In this document: in pieces, positions 1 to 8,563 of the stretch
Layout of the letters: every line of letters starts with the position of its first letter
How positions within the stretch are numbered: position 1 is the first letter of the stretch
Source: Rhizobium terrae
Lineage (GTDB): Bacteria; Pseudomonadota; Alphaproteobacteria; Rhizobiales; Rhizobiaceae
DNA: 64,000 nucleotides
Assembly (NCBI RefSeq): GCF_003425685.1
Contig: NZ_QJKM01000001.1
Span: 302,920 to 366,919 of the forward strand
Reading direction: 5' to 3'
The notes under the pieces: model-generated
The model's database searches: none
The model's input: the letters and a program-made list of their open reading frames with translations, nothing else
What the model was told of the DNA's origin: nothing
Position numbers and translations under genes: made by a program

Positions 1-267
1 ATTGGGATCCTCGCCGTATTTTCGATCGCAGGCCTGCTTCATACGAGTCGGCCGCTGATATTTTCGCCGCGAACGAAACTCGCTTTTCTGTTCATGCTGG
101 TCGCTATTTTCCTGCGAACATTCCCGGAATTCTTTCCAGATGTTCTTCCGTCCAGCGTTCCGCACGGAGTGACCGCCGCCTTCTGGACCGGATCGCTCAT
201 GCTTTGGCTGGCGGCCTACCTTCCTCTGCTATGGTCTCCCAAGACCCTCGACGGCCAAAGCTGCTGA
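1..267 (+). CDS. NnrS-like membrane protein, C-terminal fragment
   Basis: An open frame enters from the left edge and ends at TGA 265-267, giving 88 residues. It shows at least two hydrophobic helices (IGILAVFSIAGLL near the start and a segment around FWTGSLMLWLAAYLPLLW near the end). The end, a hydrophobic helix followed by LWSPKTLDGQSC, resembles the last helix and short cytoplasmic tail of NnrS-family proteins, polytopic haem-containing membrane proteins tied to nitric oxide stress. The fragment is too short for firm assignment; another polytopic membrane protein is possible. The following gene starts 156 bases later with its own apparent control region. Confidence 0.45.
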   Translation: MGILAVFSIAGLLHTSRPLIFSPRTKLAFLFMLVAIFLRTFPEFFPDVLPSSVPHGVTAAFWTGSLMLWLAAYLPLLWSPKTLDGQSC

Positions 268-338
268 ACGCAGGGCAATGCAGGTTTGCCCACAGCCATC
301 TTCGACGAGCGCGACGGGATGATGATCGCAGGAAATAC

Positions 339-361
339 TTGACAAGTGCAGTCTTGTTCAA
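339..361 (+). promoter_or_regulatory. inverted repeat with TTGACA upstream of ABC importer
   Basis: The gap between the membrane protein and the binding-protein gene holds TTGACAAG at 339-346 and, six bases later, CTTGTTCAA at 353-361. The two arms are near-complementary. The left arm contains a perfect -35-like TTGACA (339-344), so a protein bound here could occlude RNA polymerase. No clear -10 lies 16-18 bases downstream, so promoter status is uncertain. The regulator is unknown. Confidence 0.3.
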
Positions 362-423
362 AGAGGTCGTCCACGTTATAGGCGCTGCACCACGAATGAA
401 ACTCTATTATCAGGAACGTCAAA

Positions 424-1446
424 GTGTCTGCCTTCAGACCTCTTCTTGTCGCCGGCCTCTCAGCCGCGCTTAGTTTTGCTGCAGCCCAAGCTTCAGCGGC
501 GCCGACGCAATATCCGCTCACGCTCGACAATTGCGGCGCCAAGGTTACCATCAACAAGGCACCGCAGCGGGCGATCGGGCTTGGTCAGAACAGCGCCGAG
601 ATCATGCTGCTGCTCGGCCTCGAGGATAAGATGGCGGGCACCGCTTTCTGGCCGAGCAAGGTTCTGCCGCAGCTGGCCGAAGCCAATGCGAAGGTTAAGC
701 TCCTGACCGTCGAATTCCCGACTTTCGAATCGATCCTGGCGCAGAACCCGGATTTCGTCGCCGCAGCACTTCCGAGCCTAATCGGCCCGACCAGCAAGGT
801 CGCAAGGCGCGAGGATTTCGATAAGGTCGGTATTCCGAGCTACATTTCGCCCAGCACCTGCCTCAGCACCGAGAAGGCAAAGGATCAATATGGCAGTCGT
901 GACCAGTTGTGGAGCATGGATCTGCTCTACAAGGAAATCGACGAGCTGTCGCAGATCTTCGACGTCGCCGACCGCGGCCAGGTTCTGATCTCCGACTTCA
1001 AGAAGCGGGAAGCGGCATTGCGCGCCGGCGTGTCTAAGGACGGGAAGAAGCTCTCCTACGTCTTCTGGTTCTCCAGCCCGTCCCCAACCGCCGATGCCTA
1101 TCTCGGCGGGAAGAATGGCGCATCGGGCTTTATCGCCGATCTTCTCGGCGGCAGGAATGCGATCACCGCCGAGGCGGAATGGCCGACGCTTGGCTGGGAA
1201 GGCATCATAGCCGCCGCTCCGGATGTCATCGTTGTCGCCAATCTCGACCGCAACCGCTGGGAACTCGACAAACCGGAAGCCAAGATCAAGTTCCTGAACA
1301 CGGATCCGGCCGTCAGCCAGATGCCCGCCGTCAAGAACAAGGCCATCGTCATCATGGACGGCCAAGCCATGAATCCGACGATCCGTACCGTCTACGGTGC
1401 GGAACAGGTGGCCGAACAGCTGAGGGTCCTCGGTCTGATCAAGTGA
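424..1446 (+). CDS. ABC importer periplasmic binding protein, iron-siderophore/cobalamin type
   Basis: This 340-residue protein has a typical signal peptide (MSAFRPLLVAGLSAALSFAAAQASA) and then the two-lobed periplasmic-binding fold of the FepB/BtuF family. The N-lobe opens with ITINKAPQRAIGLGQNSAEIM-like sequence and the C-lobe has GWEGIIAAAPDVIVV, the usual helix-strand unit before the ligand cleft. The GTG start is supported by AGGA eight bases upstream. The gene overlaps the permease gene by four bases (GTGA), and the ATPase follows, so it is the first gene of a complete importer. Ferric siderophore, haem, cobalamin or another metal chelate are all possible substrates; the sequence does not decide. 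Confidence 0.85.
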   Translation: MSAFRPLLVAGLSAALSFAAAQASAAPTQYPLTLDNCGAKVTINKAPQRAIGLGQNSAEIMLLLGLEDKMAGTAFWPSKVLPQLAEANAKVKLLTVEFPTFESILAQNPDFVAAALPSLIGPTSKVARREDFDKVGIPSYISPSTCLSTEKAKDQYGSRDQLWSMDLLYKEIDELSQIFDVADRGQVLISDFKKREAALRAGVSKDGKKLSYVFWFSSPSPTADAYLGGKNGASGFIADLLGGRNAITAEAEWPTLGWEGIIAAAPDVIVVANLDRNRWELDKPEAKIKFLNTDPAVSQMPAVKNKAIVIMDGQAMNPTIRTVYGAEQVAEQLRVLGLIK

Positions 1447-2483
1447 CTGCGTCCAGCCGTTCCCTCCAGCAGATTGCCGCCTTCTCCGCCCTCCTGCTGG
1501 CGTCTCTCGCGGCGATCGGCCTCGCCGTCGGCATCAGCGTCGGGATAGGTGATCTGCCCATCCCTCTCGCAACGACGTTCGCTGCCGTCACCAACAGGCT
1601 GGGATGGACGGCGGTCGAACTCAATCGCATCCACGAAACCGTGATCTGGGACTATCGTCTCAGCCGCGCCCTTGTGGCGGCCTTCTGCGGTGCGGGTCTT
1701 GCACTTTCGGGCGCCATCATGCAGTCGCTGCTACGCAACCCCCTTGCGGAGCCGTATGTGCTCGGCATCTCCGCCGGGGCTTCCACCGGTGCCGTCGCCA
1801 TCGTCATTCTCGGTGTTGGAAGCGGCACTGTCTCGCTGTCGGCCGGAGCTTTTGCCGGTGCATTCGCAGCCTTCTTCTTCGTTGCCCTCCTTTCCAGCGG
1901 CACGCGGGGCGGTGCTGACAGGACGATCCTCGCCGGCGTAGCCGCCTCTCAGCTATTCAATGCCGCCACATCTTACGTCGTGACGACATCCGGCAATGCG
2001 CAGCAGGCCCGGGACGTCATGTTCTGGCTGCTTGGCAGCTTCGGCGGTGTCCGGTGGCCGGAGTTCATGCTGGTCTCGGCAATCATCGGCTTCGGCCTTG
2101 TCGCCTGTCTTCTTTACGCCAGGGTTTTGGATGCCTTTGCCTTCGGCGACGAAGCCGCCGCCTCGCTCGGTGTCAATGTTGGACGAGCGCGCATCGTGCT
2201 TTTTGCCTTGACCGCGATGATGACTGCGACGATCGTCAGCATGGTCGGATCGATTGGTTTCGTGGGCCTCGTGGTGCCACATGCGGCGCGCTTTATCGTC
2301 GGACCACTCCATATCCGGCTGCTTCCCGCCTGCGCCGTCATGGGAGCCATCTTCATGGTACTTGCCGACATTGCCTCGCGCGCTCTCATCCCTCAGCAGG
2401 TCCTGCCGATCGGCGTCGTCACGGCGTTGGTGGGCGTACCGTTCTTCTCCGTCATTCTCTATCGGTTCCAGCGCGCGTCATGA
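1443..2483 (+). CDS. ABC importer permease, FecCD family
   Basis: This 346-residue polytopic permease starts at a GTG that overlaps the stop of the binding-protein gene (GTGA). Family signatures include the DYRLSRALVAAFCGAGLALSG region with the conserved R-P/A-R-type turn, NPLAEPYVLGISAGAS, and the LLGSFGGVRWPE loop; GDEAAASLGVNVGRAR and GFVGLVVPHAAR form the coupling region that docks on the ATPase. About ten membrane helices are expected for the family. It would form a homodimer channel in the inner membrane. An upstream extension of the same frame into the binding-protein gene is rejected because the overlap start is better placed. Confidence 0.92.
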   Translation: MTASSRSLQQIAAFSALLLASLAAIGLAVGISVGIGDLPIPLATTFAAVTNRLGWTAVELNRIHETVIWDYRLSRALVAAFCGAGLALSGAIMQSLLRNPLAEPYVLGISAGASTGAVAIVILGVGSGTVSLSAGAFAGAFAAFFFVALLSSGTRGGADRTILAGVAASQLFNAATSYVVTTSGNAQQARDVMFWLLGSFGGVRWPEFMLVSAIIGFGLVACLLYARVLDAFAFGDEAAASLGVNVGRARIVLFALTAMMTATIVSMVGSIGFVGLVVPHAARFIVGPLHIRLLPACAVMGAIFMVLADIASRALIPQQVLPIGVVTALVGVPFFSVILYRFQRAS

Positions 2484-3241
2484 GCATCAACGCCGAAAAT
2501 CTCGTCTGGAAAATAGGCAGGAAGACCATCCTCGATGGAGTTACCTTCGAGGCGAAACCGGGTGAGATGCTTGGCCTGCTTGGTCCGAACGGCTCCGGCA
2601 AAACCTCGCTGCTGCGGCTGCTCGCGGGCCTGAAACGACCGAATTCCGGCCGCATCACGCTCGACCAGAAGGACATCGGAACCATCGGGCGCCGCACGAT
2701 CGCGCAGCGCGTGGCCTTTGTCGAACAGCATGCAACGACCAACGCCAATCTCAGGGTCGTCGACGTGGTCAAGCTCGGGCGTTTCCCGCACCGCTCGATG
2801 TTTTCCGGCTGGACGCTCACCGACGATCGCGCCGTGGAGGAAGCCCTTGAACGAGCCGGCATGACCGGCAAACGCAACGACCGCTGGCAGAGCCTGTCCG
2901 GCGGCGAAAAACAGCGTGCGCACATCGCCCGTGCTTTGGCGCAATCGCCGAAGGAACTCATCCTCGACGAGCCGACCAACCATCTCGATATCCAGCACCA
3001 GATCAGCCTGATGCGGCTCGTCTCCGGCCTGCCTCTCACCAGCATCATCGCTCTGCACGACCTCAACCACGCGGCCATGTTCTGCGACAGGCTGATCGTC
3101 ATGCGACAGGGCGGGATCGTCGCCGCCGGAACGCCCGACGAGGTGATGACGGAAGATTTGCTGAGAGACGTTTTTTCCGTCGAGGCGAGGATCGAAACTT
3201 CGCCGCATCACGCGCGGCCGCATATTCATTACTTGCGATAA
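2480..3241 (+). CDS. ABC importer ATPase, FepC/BtuD family
   Basis: This 253-residue ATPase starts with an ATGA overlap on the permease. It shows Walker A GPNGSGKT (35-42), signature LSGGEKQ (139-145), Walker B ILDEPTNHLD (161-170) and the switch histidine in ALHDLNHA. The DEPTNHLD form is typical of iron-chelate and B12 importer ATPases. It completes a binding protein-permease-ATPase operon at 424-3241. The C-terminus is HHARPHIHYLR, rich in histidine, which may be chance. No regulator is encoded nearby. Confidence 0.92.
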   Translation: MSINAENLVWKIGRKTILDGVTFEAKPGEMLGLLGPNGSGKTSLLRLLAGLKRPNSGRITLDQKDIGTIGRRTIAQRVAFVEQHATTNANLRVVDVVKLGRFPHRSMFSGWTLTDDRAVEEALERAGMTGKRNDRWQSLSGGEKQRAHIARALAQSPKELILDEPTNHLDIQHQISLMRLVSGLPLTSIIALHDLNHAAMFCDRLIVMRQGGIVAAGTPDEVMTEDLLRDVFSVEARIETSPHHARPHIHYLR

Positions 3242-3373
3242 TATCTGCCATCTGACATGGCCTCCTAACAAACGGACGCGAATGACGCATATGACTTGGC
3301 GCGGCCTGCGGAAGTCTTTTTCGAGAGTGCGCACTGAATGGCTATGACCGCCATCTCACAGGGGAGCAATCTC

Positions 3374-3403
3374 AAGAAAAGAGGCGAGGTTTCGAGCCTC
3401 GCC
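3374..3403 (-). terminator. rho-independent terminator of the sugar-binding protein gene
   Basis: The arms GGCGAGG (3383-3389) and CCTCGCC (3397-3403) form a seven-pair GC-rich stem with a seven-base loop. Read on the minus strand, the stem is followed by TCTTTTCTT. It lies about 60 bases past the stop of the minus-strand binding-protein gene. On the plus strand no T tract follows, so it does not serve the upstream importer operon. Confidence 0.6.
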
Positions 3404-3460
3404 AGCCTTCGTTGAAAGATCTCCCGAGCTTCATAAAAGTGCACCGATACGTCCAGGCGC

Positions 3461-4738
3461 CTATTTTGCGGCGAGTGAATCGTTGATCTTGGCGACATCG
3501 GCGGCAAGATTATTATACGTTTCTTCCAGGCTGAGTTCGCCGACAATGAGTTGGCTCATCCGTTGGACGATCTGCTGATAGATCGCGGTGCCGCCCTTCA
3601 TGCGTTCGAAATCGCGCGCGGCCTGCGGCACGTTCTTCTTGTTTTCCAGGAAGACCGCCATGGATGCCTTGGCGTCGTCGCTGGAGATCTTGTATTGCGG
3701 ATTCTTGATATCCGCCCCGGTCAGAATGACATAGGTCTCGGCGATTTCGCGCTGGATCTTTTCAGAGCCGAGAAACTCGATGAACTGGGCAACAGCTTCC
3801 GGATGCTCCGTGCGCTTGAAGCCCACGATCGCGGTCGCTCCAGGCATCGCATAGCAACCTGCATCGCCGCATGGTGCGTTGATCGCCGTCCATTGGAAGG
3901 CGTCCCTGATCTTCTTCTGGAAGGGGTTCACCATCCAGTTGCCGGCGAGGTAAGTGACGACGTTTCCGTTGACGAATTCATCGCCCATGTTCTTGTATTG
4001 GGAGCCGCCGGCCGCGCCCCACATTTCCTTCGGGAAGCTGCCGTTCCGGGTCCAGGAATAGAGGTCGGCGATATATTTGCGGGCGGCCGCATTCGGAAAA
4101 TCGAATTTGCCGTCCTTCACATAGACCGAGCCATAGGAATAGGCGCCGCCCGAGAAGCGGTGGCCGGACCGATCCATGGTGAAGGGTATCTGCGCGCCTG
4201 TCGCCTTTGCGACACGGGCGGACGCCTCGACGATCTCCTTGAGCGTCGCCTTCGGGCCGGGCAGCTTTTCCCCGGCCTGCTCGAACAGGGTCTTGTTGAC
4301 GAACGGCAGGTTCAGCGTCTGCGATGCTACATAGCCGTTGATCGACTTGGGATCGTTGATGTTCGGCAGGCGCAACTGGTTGAGGCTGTCCCCGTGCAGC
4401 TTGGCGAAACTTTCCGGGTCCTTCATGTACGGACGCATGTCGAGATAATAGGGTGCAAGCTGCCAATCCGTGATCTTGGCAAGGTCTGGCCCCTTGCCGG
4501 CCGCCAGCTGGACCGGGAGCTGCTTCACCACCGCATCGTAGCCGGAAGATACAAAATTGACCTTGATGTCAGGGTGCGACGCCTCGAATTCCTTGCTCAA
4601 GGCGGCCATGCGTTCGACATAGCCCTGGTCGTCGTCAGTAAACAGGAAGGTAATCGCCTTCGGTTCGGCCATTGCAGTGCTCGACAGAGCGAAAGTCGAG
4701 ACTACAAGCACGCTTATCTTGGATAGAAACTTTTGCAT
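3461..4738 (-). CDS. extracellular sugar-binding protein of an ABC importer (family 1)
   Basis: This 425-residue protein has a clear signal peptide ending ALSSTAMA|EP. The mature protein has the family 1 solute-binding fold: a VERMAALSKEFEASHPDIKVNF start, KGPDLAKITDWQLAPYY in the first lobe, and a C-terminal helical region ending YNNLAADVAKINDSL. It is divergent from the gene cluster 4934-13074, which encodes glycan hydrolases, two permeases and an ATPase but no other binding protein, so it is the likely receptor of that importer. The substrate is inferred from GH105 and GH28 neighbours to be a pectin-derived oligosaccharide. Two palindromes in the shared promoter suggest common control by a LacI protein. 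Confidence 0.9.
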   Translation of the reverse strand: MQKFLSKISVLVVSTFALSSTAMAEPKAITFLFTDDDQGYVERMAALSKEFEASHPDIKVNFVSSGYDAVVKQLPVQLAAGKGPDLAKITDWQLAPYYLDMRPYMKDPESFAKLHGDSLNQLRLPNINDPKSINGYVASQTLNLPFVNKTLFEQAGEKLPGPKATLKEIVEASARVAKATGAQIPFTMDRSGHRFSGGAYSYGSVYVKDGKFDFPNAAARKYIADLYSWTRNGSFPKEMWGAAGGSQYKNMGDEFVNGNVVTYLAGNWMVNPFQKKIRDAFQWTAINAPCGDAGCYAMPGATAIVGFKRTEHPEAVAQFIEFLGSEKIQREIAETYVILTGADIKNPQYKISSDDAKASMAVFLENKKNVPQAARDFERMKGGTAIYQQIVQRMSQLIVGELSLEETYNNLAADVAKINDSLAAK

Positions 4739-4751
4739 CTTTCATCCTCCC

Positions 4752-4769
4752 AATGAAAAGATTTTCATT
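4752..4769. promoter_or_regulatory. palindromic operator 1 (LacI-type) of the pectin module
   Basis: AATGAAAAGATTTTCATT is a perfect inverted repeat of AATGAAAA around a two-base centre. It sits 14 bases before the start codon of the minus-strand binding-protein gene. The core TGAAAA-NN-TTTTCA is shared with a second palindrome at 4900-4915, as expected for paired operators of one LacI-family repressor. The likely regulator is the LacI protein encoded at the far end of the module. Confidence 0.65.
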
Positions 4770-4822
4770 ATTCGAAACGACCAAGACTTGTTCTGTCGTT
4801 TTCGAATGCTATTTTTTGCCGG

Positions 4823-4851
4823 TTGACAGCCGAAACATCAAGCTGTTTGAT
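4823..4851 (+). promoter_or_regulatory. candidate promoter of the pectin hydrolase operon
   Basis: TTGACA (4823-4828) is a consensus -35 box. After 17 bases TTTGAT (4846-4851) matches four of six -10 positions. Transcription would run toward the gene starting at 4934 and pass through operator 2, so repressor binding there would block the transcript. A second A/T-rich element, TATAAA at 4853-4858, is too far from the -35 box to pair with it. Confidence 0.45.
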
Positions 4852-4899
4852 GTATAAAAGCGAGCGGGCGTCGAAAAATGGGAGTCTTCGGCAGATTTC

Positions 4900-4915
4900 A
4901 TGAAAATATTTTCAT
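4900..4915. promoter_or_regulatory. palindromic operator 2 (LacI-type) of the pectin module
   Basis: ATGAAAATATTTTCAT is a perfect 16-base palindrome with the same TGAAAA-NN-TTTTCA core as operator 1. It lies 18 bases before the start codon of the plus-strand operon and downstream of its candidate promoter. Centre-to-centre distance between the two sites is about 147 bases, compatible with DNA looping by a tetramer or with independent repression of the two divergent transcripts. Confidence 0.68.
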
Positions 4916-4933
4916 TACATTGGAAAGGTGGCC

Positions 4934-7453
4934 ATGGTTGGTACGGCTTCCATCGGCACTGACGCGACCGACCCCACCTATTTGGTCGCACCTGGCGAAA
5001 CGGTGACTGCCTGGCTTGTCTCGGATTTGCGGGCGGAATACTTCCCCGGTGCGGCCGCGAAAGCGGAAGACCGCGTGAACTACCGCTTTATCAACGGCTT
5101 CGTGGATGTGGGCGACCTCCCATGCAGGAAGGCGTTCTGGGCGGACATGGTGGGGCGAGAGATCCTGCCGCCGGCGGATTGGAACGTGTCGTTCCTCAAT
5201 CTTCCCGGTTCCAACCGCCGGGTGGAGTTTACCGGTTTCTGGCACGTGCCGACCCATGTGAGCCGCTGGCTGCGCACGACATTCTATAGCAGCGTGCCGC
5301 GACGGCTAGCGATGCGTCTGAGGACATGCGGAGGCGTCCGGATCTGGGTGAATGGCGAAGAGCAGGTCCGCTTCGAGCCTTTCCGTCGTAACGTAGAGAG
5401 CGAGACCGAAGTTATCCTGTCATTGAGGTCGGGCAGCAACGACATTGTTCTCTTCAGCGAAGATCTCGCCGAGCGCGACACCATCTGGTTCTTCGAGCTT
5501 GAACTCGCGGATCAGGAGCCCTTGCCGGTCGTCCTGCCGGCGGCACTGGACCACGGGAAAGTCCGGCGACTGGAACTTTTGGCAAGGGCTATCCGCCCCG
5601 CCGCGGACGTTTTTGTGGACCGGCCGCTGGAGATCGTTTTCGACGGGCCGCCCGGAACCGACCTCCCTGTACATATCGAGGTTTGCAGCCACGGGCATGA
5701 CAGGGCGGTTCTGGCAACGGCCAGCCTCGTCCTGCATGCGAATGAAACGAGACTACGAGCCGAGAACATCGTCGGCCTGCCGGATGGATATCATGCCATC
5801 AGGCTGAAGATCGGCTCGGGCACAGGAACCGCCGTGCGTCAGATCGATGCGGCGTTCATGAGCAGCCTCTCTCTCCGCGAGGCCGCTTCCAGCCTTTCCG
5901 AGCGCAAGCAGGAAGCTTTGGCGTTCAGCGCCCGTTTCGGCGCTGAACGCATTGGCCGCGTCCTGGCGATGGCCGCGAGCGGCAATGTCGATGACCAAGT
6001 GATGGAGCGCATTATCCGGACCACACTCGACAGCATCGATCGGCGCGAGGATTGTTCGGACTTCGTCATGGTGCCGCTGCTCTGGCTTTTCGGAGACTAT
6101 AGGCACCTTCTCTCCGATGGGACCGTCGGAAGGATACGCAGGTCCGTCGCCGGTTACCGCTATTGGGTCGACGAGCCAGGCAATGACGTGATGTGGTTCT
6201 GGAGCGAAAACCACGTCCTGTGCTTCCACACCAGCCAGCTCATCGCCGGCCAATTGATGCCGGACACACTGTTTTCCGCTTCTGGGAGAACGGGACGCGA
6301 GCAGGCACGGCTTGCGACGGAGCGCCTGCATCGCTGGTTCGACAGTGTCGAGGAGCATGGCCTGGCCGAGTGGAATTCGGCAGCCTATTATCCCGTGGAC
6401 TTCATCGGGCTGCTTGCGCTGGAGCGCTGGGCTCCCCCGGAGATCGCCGCCCGGGCGCGCCATCAGCTGGATCTCATCTTCCGGATGATCGCGCTCCATA
6501 CCCTGGCAGGGGTCCCAGCCGGCTCGCAGGGCCGTGCCTATGACAAGGAACTGCGGGCGGGCCCTCTGACGGAACTAGCGCCTTTTGCGCAGGTGGCATT
6601 CGGCAGGGGGTGGATGAACGGCGGCGTCGCATCGCTGCCGATGTTCTGCGCCGGCTCCTACGAACCGCCGGCCGATCTTTCGGAGCTTGCCAAGCTGGCG
6701 TCCGGGCGAAGCATCGAAGCACGCTACGTGCAGGGGGTCGAGACCGCCAAGCTTGTCCTGTTCAAGACCGAGGCCTCGCAGCTTTCGACCGTCGTCGACC
6801 ACAAGACGGGGCAGAAAGGCCACCAGCAGCATGTCCTGGACATTCGGTTGGCGGGCCACCCCATGGCGCGGCTCTGGATCAATCATCCCGGCGAAGACGA
6901 TCCCTGGGGTACCCAGCGCCCCTCCTACTGGGCCGGCAACGGCATCCTGCCGCGCGTGATGCAGTATCGCGATGTGGCAATGCTGATTGCCGACACCAAG
7001 GATGCACGTCTGCCCTGGACGCATGCCTATCTCGGCTACGATGGCCTCGAAGAGATCATTCTGGACGCGAATTGGCTCGTGACCCGTTCGGCACGCGGTT
7101 TTGCCGCCCTCTACGCCACCAACGGGCTTGAACTCGCCGAGGACGGGGCCACCGCGCAGCGTGAGATCCGGTCCTACGGATCGGTGACGGGATGGGTGGC
7201 GATTGTCGGCGCCGGTGACGAAGCGGCTTTCCGGGCTTTTACCGAACGTGTCCGTTCAAGCGCCATAATTTTTGATACCGACCGGAAGGTTCTGACGCTC
7301 ACGCCGCCGAACCGGGAAACGCTTTCGCTGCAGTACTCCGGCGAGTTTACCGTGGGCGGCAAACCGCATTCCTTCACTCACACCCAGCCGGTACCGACGC
7401 TGATCTACGACAGCGCGACAGCCGGCGACGCCGATCTTCCCTTCTATGCGTAA
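4934..7453 (+). CDS. large unassigned protein, candidate pectin-active enzyme with helical-toroid region
   Basis: This protein of about 839 residues is not one I can name. ATG 4934 is preferred over GTG 4928 because GAAAGG lies just upstream at a better spacing. No signal peptide is visible, so it is probably cytoplasmic. The first 330 residues look beta-rich, with a jelly-roll-like stretch (RLRTCGGVRIWVNGEEQV) such as occurs in accessory sugar-binding modules. The middle (about 340-620) is helical and aromatic-rich, with WFWSENHVLCFHTSQ and EWNSAAYYPVDFIGLLAL, in the manner of alpha/alpha-toroid glycosidases or lyases. The C-terminal 200 residues appear beta-rich again. It is first in an operon with GH105 and GH28 enzymes, so a role in pectin oligomer breakdown is inferred. 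The catalytic residues cannot be named. Confidence 0.8.
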   Translation: MVGTASIGTDATDPTYLVAPGETVTAWLVSDLRAEYFPGAAAKAEDRVNYRFINGFVDVGDLPCRKAFWADMVGREILPPADWNVSFLNLPGSNRRVEFTGFWHVPTHVSRWLRTTFYSSVPRRLAMRLRTCGGVRIWVNGEEQVRFEPFRRNVESETEVILSLRSGSNDIVLFSEDLAERDTIWFFELELADQEPLPVVLPAALDHGKVRRLELLARAIRPAADVFVDRPLEIVFDGPPGTDLPVHIEVCSHGHDRAVLATASLVLHANETRLRAENIVGLPDGYHAIRLKIGSGTGTAVRQIDAAFMSSLSLREAASSLSERKQEALAFSARFGAERIGRVLAMAASGNVDDQVMERIIRTTLDSIDRREDCSDFVMVPLLWLFGDYRHLLSDGTVGRIRRSVAGYRYWVDEPGNDVMWFWSENHVLCFHTSQLIAGQLMPDTLFSASGRTGREQARLATERLHRWFDSVEEHGLAEWNSAAYYPVDFIGLLALERWAPPEIAARARHQLDLIFRMIALHTLAGVPAGSQGRAYDKELRAGPLTELAPFAQVAFGRGWMNGGVASLPMFCAGSYEPPADLSELAKLASGRSIEARYVQGVETAKLVLFKTEASQLSTVVDHKTGQKGHQQHVLDIRLAGHPMARLWINHPGEDDPWGTQRPSYWAGNGILPRVMQYRDVAMLIADTKDARLPWTHAYLGYDGLEEIILDANWLVTRSARGFAALYATNGLELAEDGATAQREIRSYGSVTGWVAIVGAGDEAAFRAFTERVRSSAIIFDTDRKVLTLTPPNRETLSLQYSGEFTVGGKPHSFTHTQPVPTLIYDSATAGDADLPFYA

Positions 7454-7468
7454 AGGACATTCACGCCG

Positions 7469-8563
7469 ATGTATGCGATGACTCTCGACAAACCGGTCCT
7501 GCAAGACACGATCGATCAGGTCGCCGTCGCCTTCAGCCGACTCAAGGGAATCAAGGAAGGCCTGGCTGGAACAGAAGCCGGTATAGGCATCCAGTTCGAC
7601 GAATGGGACTGGGAGGTCGGGGTCGGTCTCTATGGTTTCCTGCGGCGTGCGCTTGCCACCGACGATCGTCGCGCAATCGACGACTTGGTGGACTGGTATG
7701 CCCGGCAGATCGAGCGGGGCCTGCCGTCGCGGCAGATCAACAGCACGGCACCGATGTTGCCACTCGCGATCCTGATCGAGCATGTCGACAGACCGGATTT
7801 CCGCGCGCTGGTGGAAGACTGGGCGGACTGGCTCGTCCACAAGCTTCCCAAGACCGAGGACGGCGGGTTCCAGCATGTCGTGAAGGAGCGGCTGAACGAT
7901 GGCGAGCTTTGGGACGATACGCTTTTCATGGCCGCGCTGTTCCTCGCGCGTGCCGGCGTTGTCTGCCGCCGTCCAGACTGGATCGATGAGGCCGTCTACC
8001 AGTTCATGGTGCACACCCGCTACCTGTCCGATCCGGTGACAGGCCTCTGGTATCATGGCTGGACCTTCAACGGCCGGCATAACTTCGCTCGGGCCTTCTG
8101 GGCGCGGGGCAATGCCTGGATCACCGTCGCCATTCCCGAGCTTTTCGAACTCGTCCCAGACCTTGGCATGACGGACAAGCGCTTCCTTTCGAACGTCCTT
8201 GCAAGCCAGGTCCGTTCGCTGCGGAAGCTGCAACGCCCGGACGGCATGTTCCATACGCTCCTCGACGATCCGACTTCTCCGCTCGAGACATCGGCGACGG
8301 CGGGCATCGCCTATGGCATCCTGCGAGGTGCCGATGCGGGCATCCTCGACGCCTCCGACAAGGTCCACGCCGAACGCGCATTGGCGGCCGTCCTCTCCCG
8401 GATCGATGACGAAGGTGTCGTCCGGGGCGTTTCCGACGGCACGCCGATGGGGCACGATCTCGATTTCTACCGTCGGATACCCAACCTGCCGACCCCCTAT
8501 GGCCAGGCTCTGACCATGCTTCTGCTGACGGAAGTCCTGCTCGAAACAGAGGATCGGGCATGA
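7469..8563 (+). CDS. unsaturated rhamnogalacturonyl/glucuronyl hydrolase, GH105-like
   Basis: This 364-residue protein has no signal peptide and matches the GH105 (YteR/YesR) toroid family. ELWDDTLFMAALFLAR (Asp149-Asp150) is the family signature containing the catalytic acid. WYHGWTFNGRHNFARAFWARGNAW (from about 194) holds the conserved histidine and tryptophan of the substrate pocket. The enzyme would remove the unsaturated uronic acid that pectin lyases leave at the non-reducing end of oligosaccharides, by hydration of the double bond. Its length is usual for the family. It overlaps the GH28 gene by four bases (ATGA), so the two are translationally coupled. Confidence 0.85.
   Translation: MYAMTLDKPVLQDTIDQVAVAFSRLKGIKEGLAGTEAGIGIQFDEWDWEVGVGLYGFLRRALATDDRRAIDDLVDWYARQIERGLPSRQINSTAPMLPLAILIEHVDRPDFRALVEDWADWLVHKLPKTEDGGFQHVVKERLNDGELWDDTLFMAALFLARAGVVCRRPDWIDEAVYQFMVHTRYLSDPVTGLWYHGWTFNGRHNFARAFWARGNAWITVAIPELFELVPDLGMTDKRFLSNVLASQVRSLRKLQRPDGMFHTLLDDPTSPLETSATAGIAYGILRGADAGILDASDKVHAERALAAVLSRIDDEGVVRGVSDGTPMGHDLDFYRRIPNLPTPYGQALTMLLLTEVLLETEDRA

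Noticed and set aside
7256..8455. Minus-strand open frame of 399 residues
   Set aside because: It is antisense to the GH105 gene with intact signatures.
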